Shown in pieces: positions 43,286 through 52,258 of a stretch of 64,000 bases of DNA; within the stretch, counting starts at the first letter, position 1, and every line of letters starts with the position of its first letter. The notes beneath the pieces are model-generated. The model had not been told where the DNA came from. It was given only the letters and a program-made list of their open reading frames with translations, and made no database searches. Source of the DNA: Sphingomonas sp. CL5.1. Lineage in GTDB: Bacteria; Pseudomonadota; Alphaproteobacteria; Sphingomonadales; Sphingomonadaceae. The stretch is taken from contig NZ_CP050137.1 of NCBI RefSeq assembly GCF_013344685.1, positions 186,001-250,000 of the forward strand, written 5' to 3'. The position numbers and the translations under genes were made by a program.

Positions 43286-44476
43286 ATGGCGACGATCGCG
43301 AGCGAACCTGATACGGGACGGTTCATCCCCCTCGCCCGCCAGCTCACCGAGAGCCAGCTGGCGGATATCCACGCGCTCCCCGCCCACGCGGACGCTCCGG
43401 TGCCCACCACAGAGGCCCGGCGTCCGGCGCGCATCTATACCGATTCGCGCCGATTCGAAGCGGAGATGACGCATCTGTTCCATCGCGCGCCGGTGCCAGT
43501 CCTGCCGTCCGCCGCGCTGCCCGATCCGGGCACCTTCCTGCCGATCGACGGCTTCGGCGTGCCGCTGCTCCTCACCCGCGACCGCGACGGGCAGGCACGG
43601 GCGTTCTACAATATCTGCATCCACCGTGGATCGAAGCTGGTGCCGGGCTGCGAGGCGGTGAAGGCGGGCCGCGTCACCTGCCCGTACCATGCCTGGACCT
43701 ATGGGCTGGACGGCAAGCTCATCGGCATCGCCCGGCCGGAGACATTCCCCACCGCCGACAAGTCCGCGCTCGGCCTCGCGCCGCTCCCCTGCCACGAGGC
43801 CGCCGGCTTCATCTGGACCGGGCTGGACAAGGCCGCGACCGCTGGCCCGCCCGCCGGCACCGACGCGCTCGCCGCCGATCTCGCGGCGCTCGGCCTGCCG
43901 GGCATGCATCTCTACAAGATGCGGCATTACGACCTGAAATCGAACTGGAAGCTGGTGGTCGAGCCGTTCCTGGAAGCCTATCACATCCAGCGGCTGCACG
44001 CGAAGACGGTCGCGTCGCTCAACGCCGACAACAATCCGATCATGCGTTGGCTGGGCGATCACCTCCGCCAGATCGCCGGCAGGGTCCATTTCGAGCCCGG
44101 CGGCACGGACCTGACGAGCGACGCGCTGCACCGGGACATCACCCATTCCTATCTCGTCTTCCCCAACACGATCATCGTCACCAGCCCCTATTTCATCAGC
44201 ACGATGGTGCTGATGCCGCGCGCCGTGGACCGCACGATCGTGCAATATGCGATGCTGATGCCCCAGCCGCTGCAAGGCGCGAAGGCGGAGGACCTGTTCC
44301 GCCGTTCCTGGGATTTCCAGGATGAGATCTTCAGGGAGGATTTCAGCGCCGGCGTCCTCCAGCAGGAGGCGCTTGCCAGCGGTGGGCTGGAGACGGTTCT
44401 TTACGGGGGGATGGAGGCGCCGATCGGACCGTTCCATGAACGGGTCGAACGCCGCCTTCCGGCCGAGCTGCGCTGA
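43286..44476 (+). CDS. Rieske non-heme iron oxygenase alpha subunit
   Basis: A 396-residue paralogue of the gene at 41897-43090. Rieske ligands are C111-x-H113 and C132-x2-H135 (CIHRGSKL, CPYHAWTYGLDGKL). The catalytic segment is EPFLEAYHIQRLHAKTV. A CoA ligase gene follows after 16 bases, suggesting an oxygenase-ligase operon. The presence of two divergent, related alpha subunits suggests either two positions of attack on one scaffold or a heteromeric oxygenase. Confidence 0.92.
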   Translation: MATIASEPDTGRFIPLARQLTESQLADIHALPAHADAPVPTTEARRPARIYTDSRRFEAEMTHLFHRAPVPVLPSAALPDPGTFLPIDGFGVPLLLTRDRDGQARAFYNICIHRGSKLVPGCEAVKAGRVTCPYHAWTYGLDGKLIGIARPETFPTADKSALGLAPLPCHEAAGFIWTGLDKAATAGPPAGTDALAADLAALGLPGMHLYKMRHYDLKSNWKLVVEPFLEAYHIQRLHAKTVASLNADNNPIMRWLGDHLRQIAGRVHFEPGGTDLTSDALHRDITHSYLVFPNTIIVTSPYFISTMVLMPRAVDRTIVQYAMLMPQPLQGAKAEDLFRRSWDFQDEIFREDFSAGVLQQEALASGGLETVLYGGMEAPIGPFHERVERRLPAELR

Positions 44477-44492
44477 TCTATTGGAGCCATTG

Positions 44493-46004
44493 ATGCCGAC
44501 AAATATCGATCACGCCCTGCGCTGGTGGGCGCATGCTCATGGCGATCGCCCGATGATCGTCCAGTCGGGCGACGCGGTGAGCTACGCCGAGCTCGATCGC
44601 TGGGTCGGGCGCACCGCGCGGATGTTCACCGATCGCGGGCTGGTCGCGGGCGACCGGGTGGTCATCATCGCCGACAATTGCATGGCATGGTGCGTCGCGC
44701 TGCTGGCGGCGATGCGGAACGGCGCGATCGGCGCGGGGGTCAGCACCCGGCTGGTGCGGTCCGAGCTGGACTGGATCGTCGGCGACTATCGCCCCCGGCT
44801 GATCGTTCATGATGCCGCCGCCGCCGACCGCGCGACCGGGCAGCATGGCGCGGCCGCGATCGCGACGGCGGAGATCGACACGCTACGCTCCGACGGGAAC
44901 GGGGGCGGGGACGGCGATGTCGCCGCGACGATCGACCAGGACGATGTCGCCGCGATCATCACCACCAGCGGCTCCACCGCGCGGCCGAAGGGGGTGATGT
45001 TCACCCACCGCGCGATCGTCGAGCACAATAGCTGGCAGGTGATCTACGATCCGCTGCACGCGCCGTATCGCCGGCTGGTCGTCGCGCCGATGAGCACGTC
45101 GGCGGGCACCTTCCCGTTCCTCCACACCCTGCTTGCCGGCGGCACGGCATATCTCGAATCGAGGTTCGACGCGGAGCAGGCGCTCGACCTGATCGTGCGG
45201 GAGAAGGTCAATTTCGTCACCGGCGCGCCGATCTTCTTCCAGCGGATGGCCGATCTGCCGGCGTTCGCCGCGGCCGACGTGGCGCATCTCGCGATCGCGC
45301 ATACCGGCGGGGCGACGGTGGTGCGCCCGCTGCTGGAGGCATGGGCGGCGAAGGGCGTGATCCTGCGGCAGATGTACGGACAGACCGAATGCGGCGGCAC
45401 CGGCATCGTCAATTCGCGCGAGCACGCCCTCCAATATCCCGATCGGTGCGGCGGCGGCATGATGTTCACCGACGTCGCGATCATCGACGCGGCGGGCAAT
45501 TTCCTGCCGCCGGGCGAGCAGGGGGAGATCGTGCTGTGCGGCCCCGGCATGATGAAGGGCTATTGGGGCAATCCGGAAGCGACGGCCGCCGCGCTGGTGG
45601 ACGGCTGGCTGCGGACCGGCGACATCGGCGAGCTGGACGAGCGCGGGCTGCTGCGCTTCATCGACCGGATGAAGGACATCATCATCTCCGGCGGCCTCAA
45701 CATCTCCGCCGCCGAGGTGGAGCGCGTGATCCTCGAGCTGGACGGCGTCGAGGAGGTGGCGGTGATCGCCGCGAAAGACGATCGCTTCGCCGAGGTGGCG
45801 ATGGCGATCGTCCACGGCCCCGCCATCCCGGAAACCGCCGCGATCATCGCGCATTGCGATCGCAACCTCTCCAATTTCAAGGTGCCGCGCTACCTGATCC
45901 GCTATGACGAGCCGCTGCCCCGCCTCGCCTCGGGCAAGATCGCCAAGCCCGCGTTGCGAGAGGCGCACGGCGGGGACAATCCGCTTCCGCCGCGGGTACG
46001 CTGA
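44493..46004 (+). CDS. AMP-dependent acid-CoA ligase
   Basis: A 503-residue synthetase. The phosphate loop is TTSGSTARPKG, followed by YGQTECGG, LRTGD and terminal PLPRLASGKIAKPAL with the catalytic lysine. ATG 44493 has GGAG six bases upstream. It shares its loop and C-terminus with the ligase at 52259, so the two are close paralogues. It is in an operon with a Rieske gene upstream and an MFS transporter two bases downstream. Confidence 0.92.
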   Translation: MPTNIDHALRWWAHAHGDRPMIVQSGDAVSYAELDRWVGRTARMFTDRGLVAGDRVVIIADNCMAWCVALLAAMRNGAIGAGVSTRLVRSELDWIVGDYRPRLIVHDAAAADRATGQHGAAAIATAEIDTLRSDGNGGGDGDVAATIDQDDVAAIITTSGSTARPKGVMFTHRAIVEHNSWQVIYDPLHAPYRRLVVAPMSTSAGTFPFLHTLLAGGTAYLESRFDAEQALDLIVREKVNFVTGAPIFFQRMADLPAFAAADVAHLAIAHTGGATVVRPLLEAWAAKGVILRQMYGQTECGGTGIVNSREHALQYPDRCGGGMMFTDVAIIDAAGNFLPPGEQGEIVLCGPGMMKGYWGNPEATAAALVDGWLRTGDIGELDERGLLRFIDRMKDIIISGGLNISAAEVERVILELDGVEEVAVIAAKDDRFAEVAMAIVHGPAIPETAAIIAHCDRNLSNFKVPRYLIRYDEPLPRLASGKIAKPALREAHGGDNPLPPRVR

Positions 46005-46006
46005 GG

Positions 46007-47308
46007 GTGGGAGCGCGGGCGGGGCGGTTCTATCCGCGCTATCTGGTCGGCGTCCTCGCGCTGATAAACGCGATCTCCTATCTCGATCGGCAGGTGATGA
46101 GCATCCTGCTCAGCCCGATCCAGGCCGATCGCGGATTCAGCGATACCGAGCTTGGCGTGCTGATCGGCCCGGCCTTCATGCTGCTGTTCGTGCTGGCCGG
46201 CATGCCGATGGGGCGGATCGCTGATCGTCATCATCGCGGGCTGCTGCTCGCGGCCGGCATCTTCATCTGGAGCGCCTGCACGCTCGCCACCGCCTTCGCG
46301 CCGACCTTCTGGACGATGGCGGCGGCGCGCGCGGGGGTTGGACTTGGCGAGGCGTGCGTGGTGCCGGCGGCCTATTCGCTGATCTCGGATTATTTCGCGC
46401 CCGATCGCCGCGCGCGCGCGATCGCCTGGGTGACGATCGGCATCCCGGTCGGCGCGGGGCTGGCGCTGTTCGGCGGTGGGCTGTTGCTCAAGGCGTTCGC
46501 GCCACTAGCCGGCCGACCATTCCTGGGCATTGGCCCAACCGAGCCGTGGGCGATGGTGCTGCTCGTCTTCGCGCTGGCGGGATTCGTCGTCGCGGCGCTC
46601 GCGCTGACCATCATCGACCCGCGCAAGGCGCCCTCCATCACCACAACGGCGCTCGATCCGGCGGGCAGCTTCCCCGCTTTCCTGCGCGCCCATCCGCTTG
46701 GGCTGATCCTCGTGCTGCTGCCCTATATCCTGCTCACCTTCGTGCAGGTGGCGATGATCGCCTGGGTGCCGACGCTGCTTACCCGTCGCCACGGCCTCAG
46801 CCCGGCGGACGCCGCGACGCTCTACGGCGCGCTTACCTTCGTCGTTCCCGTTGTCGCGACGCTGTGCGGCGGATGGATCGCGGATCGCCTGCTCAGGTTT
46901 TCGCCCGCCGGCCCGTTCCTGCTCGTCACCTGGCTCGCTCCGCTGTTCCTGCCCGGCGTGCTGCTGTTCGCATTGCCGCATTCGATCACCCTTGTCGTGA
47001 CGGGGCTGTTCATCACGCTGGCGGTCGGCGGGGTATGTTCGACGACGGTTTACGCAGCGGTGCAGACGGTCGCGCCGGCCGGATTCCGGGGGCGGATTCT
47101 CGCCTTGTACGGCCTTCTCGCGCAACTCGCCGGGGTTGGCGCGGGGCCGCTGGTGGTGGCGCTGGTGACCGATCACGTCTTCCACGACCGCGCGATGCTT
47201 CACCTCGCGATCGTCGCGGTGGTCACGCCGGCGTGGTTGGTGACGGTGTGGTGCGGCTTCGCCGGGCGCCGCCATTATGCGGCGCTACGCGCCGCGGCGA
47301 CGGAATGA
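46007..47308 (+). CDS. MFS transporter
   Basis: A 433-residue inner-membrane carrier with about 12 hydrophobic helices. The family loop motif between helices 2 and 3 is GMPMGRIADRHHRG, and ARAGVGLGEACVVPAAYSLI is typical of the anion:cation or aromatic acid-type MFS subfamilies seen in sphingomonads. GTG 46007 follows the ligase stop by two bases. It probably moves the carboxylic substrate or an intermediate across the inner membrane, complementing the TonB receptors. Confidence 0.9.
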   Translation: MGARAGRFYPRYLVGVLALINAISYLDRQVMSILLSPIQADRGFSDTELGVLIGPAFMLLFVLAGMPMGRIADRHHRGLLLAAGIFIWSACTLATAFAPTFWTMAAARAGVGLGEACVVPAAYSLISDYFAPDRRARAIAWVTIGIPVGAGLALFGGGLLLKAFAPLAGRPFLGIGPTEPWAMVLLVFALAGFVVAALALTIIDPRKAPSITTTALDPAGSFPAFLRAHPLGLILVLLPYILLTFVQVAMIAWVPTLLTRRHGLSPADAATLYGALTFVVPVVATLCGGWIADRLLRFSPAGPFLLVTWLAPLFLPGVLLFALPHSITLVVTGLFITLAVGGVCSTTVYAAVQTVAPAGFRGRILALYGLLAQLAGVGAGPLVVALVTDHVFHDRAMLHLAIVAVVTPAWLVTVWCGFAGRRHYAALRAAATE

Positions 47309-47319
47309 GCCACTAAACG

Positions 47320-47363
47320 CGCCCGCCATTTTCTCGCCGACAGGCAAGCCAGGAAAATGGGCG
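47320..47363. terminator. possible bidirectional hairpin between MFS and receptor genes
   Basis: CCATTTTC (47326-47333) pairs perfectly with GAAAATGG (47353-47360), and CGC/GCG can extend the stem after a 3-base bulge. It lies between convergent genes. The loop is long and no T-run follows, so the assignment is weak. Confidence 0.35.
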
Positions 47364-47442
47364 TGGTGGCCCGCGCGGCCATCACGCCCATCATCGATCA
47401 AGGCAGTGGCGAGGCGGACACAGGCCCGCCCCGCCCACGAGA

Positions 47443-49890
47443 TCAGAACTTGAACGACGTCTGGAGGAAGATCGAGCGCGGCCGATCGACCATGGCGTTC
47501 ATGTCGGACCGCACGCCGCTGGTGGTGCCGGTGCCCGATGCGCCCTGTGCCGGCATGTCGTTGGCCGACGTCACGACGTACTTGTTGGTCAGGTTGCGCC
47601 CGATCAGCGCCACCTCCCAGCGATTGTCGTCGGTGAACACGCGGATGCCGGCGTCGATCCGCTGGAACGCCGACTGATAGCCGTCCGGCCGCAGCGTATC
47701 GGTGTAATTGTACCGCGACGAGAAGCTCACGTCGCCGTTCAGCCCCAGCCGCCAGCCACTCGCGATCGGCGCGTCATAGCTCGCGCCGATGCGTCCGGCC
47801 CATTTCGGCGCCTTGGGCGCGGTGCGACCGTCGTAGCTCTGATTGTTGAACGCCCCCGTCGGACCCGCCGTCAGGTTGCAGCCTTCCGCGATCGTCTGGC
47901 CAGTGTAGCACGAGCCGATATAATCGTGGAACTTCGCGTCGTTATAGGCGACCGAAGCGTGCAGCTCGAACGGCGAGCCGGTCGGGCGGAAGTTCAGCTC
48001 GGTCTCGACGCCCTTGGTGCGCAGCTCGCCCGCATTGGCGACGCGCGAGGCGATCGTCTGCGCGTCGAACACCTGGACCTGCAAACCGTAATAGCCATAG
48101 CTGTAGGCCGTCACGTTGAAGCGCAGCTGGCGGTCGAAGCTCTGGGTGCGCACGCCCGCCTCGAACCCGCGCGCCTTCTCGCTGCCGAACCGGCCGTCGC
48201 CGGCCTTCGACGAAGTCAGGATGGTCAGGCTGGTGTTGTAGCCGCCAGCCTTGAAGCCTTCCTTGTACGCGCCGTAGAGCATGAAATCGCTGGTCGGCGT
48301 CCAGGTCAGCGTCGCCTGCGGCGAGACGTTGTTCTCGCGATAGCGGTCGGTGAAGCCCGCGTTCGCCGGCATGGTCGGCACGTAAGGCGAGGCATAGGTG
48401 TTGCGGACGAAGCTGTCCTTCTCCTCGCGGCTGTAGCGCGCGCCCCCCGCCAGCTCGAGCGTGTCGACCAGCTTCCAGCGCAATTCGGCGAACGCGGAAT
48501 AGGTTTTCCCGTTGATCCCGTTCTCACGGTAGAAGGAATCGTAGCGCCCGGTCACCGGATCGCGCGGGATGGTCGCGCCCACCATCGCCGCCGTGTTGAA
48601 GCGATAGCTCTGGTCGGCGTAATAGGCGCCGGCGGTGATGTTGAACGGGCCGTCGAAATTGGTCACCGCCCGGAATTCCTGGCTGAACTGGCGCTGCTTG
48701 TTGCGCTGCGTGAAATAGATGCCGGCGGTGGAGCCGGAAGCGCTCTGCAGATCCTCCTGGCGGAAGCCGTACTGGCCGGTGACCGAGGTCAGCGTGACCG
48801 GGCCGATATCCTTCTCCAGCGTCAGTACGACGGTATAGGCATCGTAATCGGTGTAGGGGCGACCGTCGCGCGCATAGGGGAAGACGTTGGCGATCTGCTG
48901 CGGCATCGCGGCGAAGCCATTGTGGCCGTCGATCACGCAATTGGTGTACGGCTCGGCGATCCCGTTGGTGGGGCGCGGTGTGGTGCCGCCAGCGGCGCAC
49001 TTGCGCTCGTAGATCGCGCTGGCGCTGTCGTCGTCGACCTGCGTCAGCGACGCTTTCAGCGTGACGTTGACGAAATCGGGATCGTCATATTTCAGCGTCA
49101 CGCGGCCCGCCTTGGTGGTGCTCGCGCCGCGACGGTCGGAAAAGACCGGGCGGAAGAACCCGCCGAGCGAATTGGACTGGGCGGTGTTGTAATAGGGGCC
49201 TTCCGACGTCGATCCACGGAACGCGAAACGTCCCTTGAGCTTGTCGGTGATCGGGCCGGAGATATAGGCCTCGCCGTACATCTCCCGCGCCTGGAACTCA
49301 TATCCCATCTTGGCGCCCATCTCGAACACGTCGGTCGGGTCGGCGCTGGTCAGCGTGATGACGCCGCCGGTTGAGTTCTTGCCGAAGAACAAGGCTTGCG
49401 GCCCCTTCAGCACCTCGACGCGGGCCAGGTCGTACTGGCTGGTCAGCAATTCCTTGCCCCGGCTCATCGCCAGCCCGTCGAGGTTGAGCGACACCGACTG
49501 GTCGAAGCCGGAGCTGAGCGGGCTGGAGCCGACGCCGCGCAGGAAGATGCTCGCCGACGATCCCGATGCCTGCCGCCCGACCACCATCGACGGCACGAGC
49601 TGCGAGATCGAGGAAATGTCGTTGACCGCATATTTCGCCAATGTCGCGCCGCCGATCGCCTGCACCGCGACCGGAACGGTCTGCAACGATTCCACCTGGC
49701 GGCGGGCGGTGACGACGATGTCCGAATCCGGATCAAGCGCCGGTCCCGCGTTATGCTGCGGGGCTGGAGCGGCGGCGGCATCCTGCGCGCGCGCCTCGCT
49801 GGCGGTAAATGCCAGCCCCGCCGCCATGACCAGGGCGCTTGCGCCGGTCAGCAACGTCGCAGCCGGCGCACGAACGGTGAAAATCTTCAT
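47443..49890 (-). CDS. TonB-dependent receptor (catabolic island, second copy)
   Basis: An 815-residue outer-membrane receptor. ATG 49890 starts a signal peptide ending in ARAQD and has GGGAGG upstream. The plug shows SDIVVTARRQVESLQTVPVA and VEVLKGPQALFFGKNSTGG, close to the receptor at 22723. The barrel ends FLQTSFKF with a terminal phenylalanine, the usual assembly signal. No STN domain is present. Motif B (49971-49979) lies 80-90 bases upstream. It probably imports a second island substrate or a related form. Confidence 0.92.
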   Translation of the reverse strand: MKIFTVRAPAATLLTGASALVMAAGLAFTASEARAQDAAAAPAPQHNAGPALDPDSDIVVTARRQVESLQTVPVAVQAIGGATLAKYAVNDISSISQLVPSMVVGRQASGSSASIFLRGVGSSPLSSGFDQSVSLNLDGLAMSRGKELLTSQYDLARVEVLKGPQALFFGKNSTGGVITLTSADPTDVFEMGAKMGYEFQAREMYGEAYISGPITDKLKGRFAFRGSTSEGPYYNTAQSNSLGGFFRPVFSDRRGASTTKAGRVTLKYDDPDFVNVTLKASLTQVDDDSASAIYERKCAAGGTTPRPTNGIAEPYTNCVIDGHNGFAAMPQQIANVFPYARDGRPYTDYDAYTVVLTLEKDIGPVTLTSVTGQYGFRQEDLQSASGSTAGIYFTQRNKQRQFSQEFRAVTNFDGPFNITAGAYYADQSYRFNTAAMVGATIPRDPVTGRYDSFYRENGINGKTYSAFAELRWKLVDTLELAGGARYSREEKDSFVRNTYASPYVPTMPANAGFTDRYRENNVSPQATLTWTPTSDFMLYGAYKEGFKAGGYNTSLTILTSSKAGDGRFGSEKARGFEAGVRTQSFDRQLRFNVTAYSYGYYGLQVQVFDAQTIASRVANAGELRTKGVETELNFRPTGSPFELHASVAYNDAKFHDYIGSCYTGQTIAEGCNLTAGPTGAFNNQSYDGRTAPKAPKWAGRIGASYDAPIASGWRLGLNGDVSFSSRYNYTDTLRPDGYQSAFQRIDAGIRVFTDDNRWEVALIGRNLTNKYVVTSANDMPAQGASGTGTTSGVRSDMNAMVDRPRSIFLQTSFKF

Positions 49891-49967
49891 CAGGCCTCCC
49901 CTTGAGTCCACGGTCTGAATGCCGTGCAGGCCCGCACCGATGCCAGATTCATGCGCCCGTTGTAAAC

Positions 49968-52145
49968 TTAATTAATCGAATGCTCAAAAATCTGCGAAGT
50001 CGTGTCTCCCGCGCAACGCCGCTCGATCCGCACGGGGATCGACGACAGGCGCGGCATCGCGTTGATCGCTTCCACGAAGCGGTCGGTCCGCACCAGCAGG
50101 TTGGTGGAGGCGCCCACCTGCTCATAGGGGAGTCGCTCGTCGGGCAACCCGCCCCAGCAATGGCTGATCGACAGCACGCCCGGCCGCACGGTCGCGTCCG
50201 CCTCGGCGATCGCCGGCATCCGCCCGACATCGGAGACGATGTCTATCTCCGCGCCGTCCGCCAGCCCCAGCGCGGCAAGGTCGTCGGGATGGAGATAGGC
50301 GGCGTTGTACGGGTGCCGCCGCCGGATTTCCGGCAGGTCGAGGCCGAGCGAGTTCATCATGCCGCGCAGCCGGCGAACGGTCAGCAGATGGGTGAAACCG
50401 CCGGATTCCTTCGTCCGCTCCGGCATTTCGGCGGCCACTTCGGCCAGTTCCGCGAAAACGTCGTCCGGCATCACGTCGAATCGCGCGACGCCTTTTCCGG
50501 GCTCGACCCATGCCGGCGGCACGTCGAAGATATGGCCGCCGGGATGCGTCCTGATCTCCTCGAATGGCACTTGCGAATGACGCAGCGTGATCGCGAGCAG
50601 GTCGTCCGTGCCGGGCACCGTCTCCATGTCGAGCGGCACCCCGCAATAGTCGATCGTCACGCCCAGCCGCCGCGCGATCGCCCAATAGGGATACCAGTCG
50701 TCGACAAGCTGCGATCCCGCCGGCGGCGGCACGACCGGCCCGGCATATTGCGCGAATGGCTCGTCGATCAGCGATTCGTAATGCGGGGTGATCGCGGTGT
50801 CCGCCCGCTCATACATCATGCGCGGCGGCAGGATATAGTCGGCCAGCCGCGCGGTGGCGGTCATGAACGGCTCGATCGCAACGAGCAGGTCGAGGTTGCG
50901 CAATCCCGCCACCGCCTTCTCCTGCTGCGGCAGCGCCACCGCCGGATTGCCCGCGTTGACGAACAGCGCGCGGATGCGTCCGCCGTCCTCGCGCAGCATC
51001 TCGTCCGCCAGCACCCCGCTCATCAGCTCGCCGAACAGCGCCCCGTGGCCGGTGCCGGTGCGGGCGCTCGTCTCCCACTCGCGGAACGGCGGCACCACCT
51101 CGGCGAGCCAGGCGCGGCGCGCGTTCTGCACGCCGGGATTGGGGATGCGATCGCCCGCGCGATAATAGCGCCCGCAGACGACGTTGAGGCACTCGATCAT
51201 GTGATCGGCGAGGTTCGATCGCGGCGACATCGACGGGCCGGTGCCGGCGGCGGCGATCCCGCTGCGGCTGTCGCGCGCGAACAGCGCCGCCGCCGCCTCG
51301 AGCTGCGCCGCCGGCACGCCGGCCCGCCGCGCGACATAATCCGGGGTGAACGGCTCAGCCGCCGCGCGCAGCCGCTCGAAACCCTCGACATGGCGCTCGC
51401 AGAAGGCGGCGTCGTGCCAGCCGTTCCGCAGGATGACGCGGATCAGCCCGGCGGCGAGCGTCACGTCCTCGCCCGGCCGCGGTTGCAGGAAGATATGGGC
51501 GTGCTGCGCGGTCTCGGTCAGCCGGGGATCGGCGACGATCAGCTTCATGCCGCGCTTCAGCGCATCCTTCAGCCGCTTGACCGGATCATAGGTGAAATTG
51601 GCGACGGCCACCGAGACCAGCGGATTGCCGCCGAAGATCATCTGCACGTCGCTGTCGCCCAGCCGGTGCTTGCCGGCATTCCAATAGCCCATCCGCCGCA
51701 TCGTCACCTGCTTGGCGGACTGGTCGATCGTGATCGTCGTGAACAGCCGGGTCGATCCGATCGCCGGCAGGAAGGCGTTGAGCATCAGATGCCCGGTCAC
51801 GTTCTTCCACACCTGCGTGCCCTTGAACACCGCGATCGCCTCGCCGCCGCTCTCCGCGCGGATCGCGCCGACCTTGCCGGCTATCTCGTCCAGCGCGCGT
51901 TCGAGCTCGATCTCGCGGAAGCTGCCGTCGGGCTGCCGCTTCAGCGGGCGCAGGATGCGTTCGGGGCTGTACATCGCCTCGGGCGCCTGGAGCCCCCGGA
52001 TGCATGCGAAGCCCTTGGTCAGCGGATGGTCGCGATCGCCGCGCACCGAAACCAGCCGGTCGGCCGCATCGATCCGCGCCACCATGCCGCAGGCGCCGCA
52101 ACAATAGCGGCAGACGGTCCTCGTCTCGCGCCCGGCCTCTTCCAT
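49968..52145 (-). CDS. molybdopterin-dependent oxidoreductase (bis-MGD, [4Fe-4S])
   Basis: A 725-residue enzyme closely related to the one at 17046-19199. Cluster ligands are C12-x2-C15-x3-C19-x28-C48; C16 is an extra cysteine in the motif. The shared core segments are TIDQSAK, GTGPSMSPRSNLADHMIECL and YNAAYLHPDDLAALGLADGA. There is no signal peptide. It is a single gene divergent from a CoA ligase, with motif B and a palindrome between them. A second motif B overlaps its last codons, before the receptor gene. The reaction is not assignable. Confidence 0.88.
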   Translation of the reverse strand: MEEAGRETRTVCRYCCGACGMVARIDAADRLVSVRGDRDHPLTKGFACIRGLQAPEAMYSPERILRPLKRQPDGSFREIELERALDEIAGKVGAIRAESGGEAIAVFKGTQVWKNVTGHLMLNAFLPAIGSTRLFTTITIDQSAKQVTMRRMGYWNAGKHRLGDSDVQMIFGGNPLVSVAVANFTYDPVKRLKDALKRGMKLIVADPRLTETAQHAHIFLQPRPGEDVTLAAGLIRVILRNGWHDAAFCERHVEGFERLRAAAEPFTPDYVARRAGVPAAQLEAAAALFARDSRSGIAAAGTGPSMSPRSNLADHMIECLNVVCGRYYRAGDRIPNPGVQNARRAWLAEVVPPFREWETSARTGTGHGALFGELMSGVLADEMLREDGGRIRALFVNAGNPAVALPQQEKAVAGLRNLDLLVAIEPFMTATARLADYILPPRMMYERADTAITPHYESLIDEPFAQYAGPVVPPPAGSQLVDDWYPYWAIARRLGVTIDYCGVPLDMETVPGTDDLLAITLRHSQVPFEEIRTHPGGHIFDVPPAWVEPGKGVARFDVMPDDVFAELAEVAAEMPERTKESGGFTHLLTVRRLRGMMNSLGLDLPEIRRRHPYNAAYLHPDDLAALGLADGAEIDIVSDVGRMPAIAEADATVRPGVLSISHCWGGLPDERLPYEQVGASTNLLVRTDRFVEAINAMPRLSSIPVRIERRCAGDTTSQIFEHSIN
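49971..49979. promoter_or_regulatory. motif B site upstream of the TonB receptor
   Basis: ATTAATCGA inside CTTAATTAATCGAATGC. It overlaps the last codons of the molybdoenzyme gene and lies 81-89 bases before the receptor ATG on the minus strand. Confidence 0.4.
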
Positions 52146-52182
52146 GACCGCAGGCTAGCGGGAGCGCGACCCGCCTTCAACC

Positions 52183-52248
52183 GCAATTAATCGATTGCTT
52201 ATCGATTGACCTGCGCAATCGCCCCGTGGCAGCTAATCGAACGATTAG
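52183..52248. promoter_or_regulatory. motif B operator region between molybdoenzyme and ligase genes
   Basis: GCAATTAATCGATTGC (52183-52198) is an imperfect dyad containing ATCGATTAATTG inverted. TATCGATTG follows at 52200-52208. CTAATCG-AA-CGATTAG (52233-52248) is a perfect 7-bp inverted repeat with a 2-base spacer. The last repeat touches the AGGAG ribosome site of the ligase, so binding there could block transcription of that gene directly. Confidence 0.7.
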
Positions 52249-52258
52249 GAGAGCGTGG

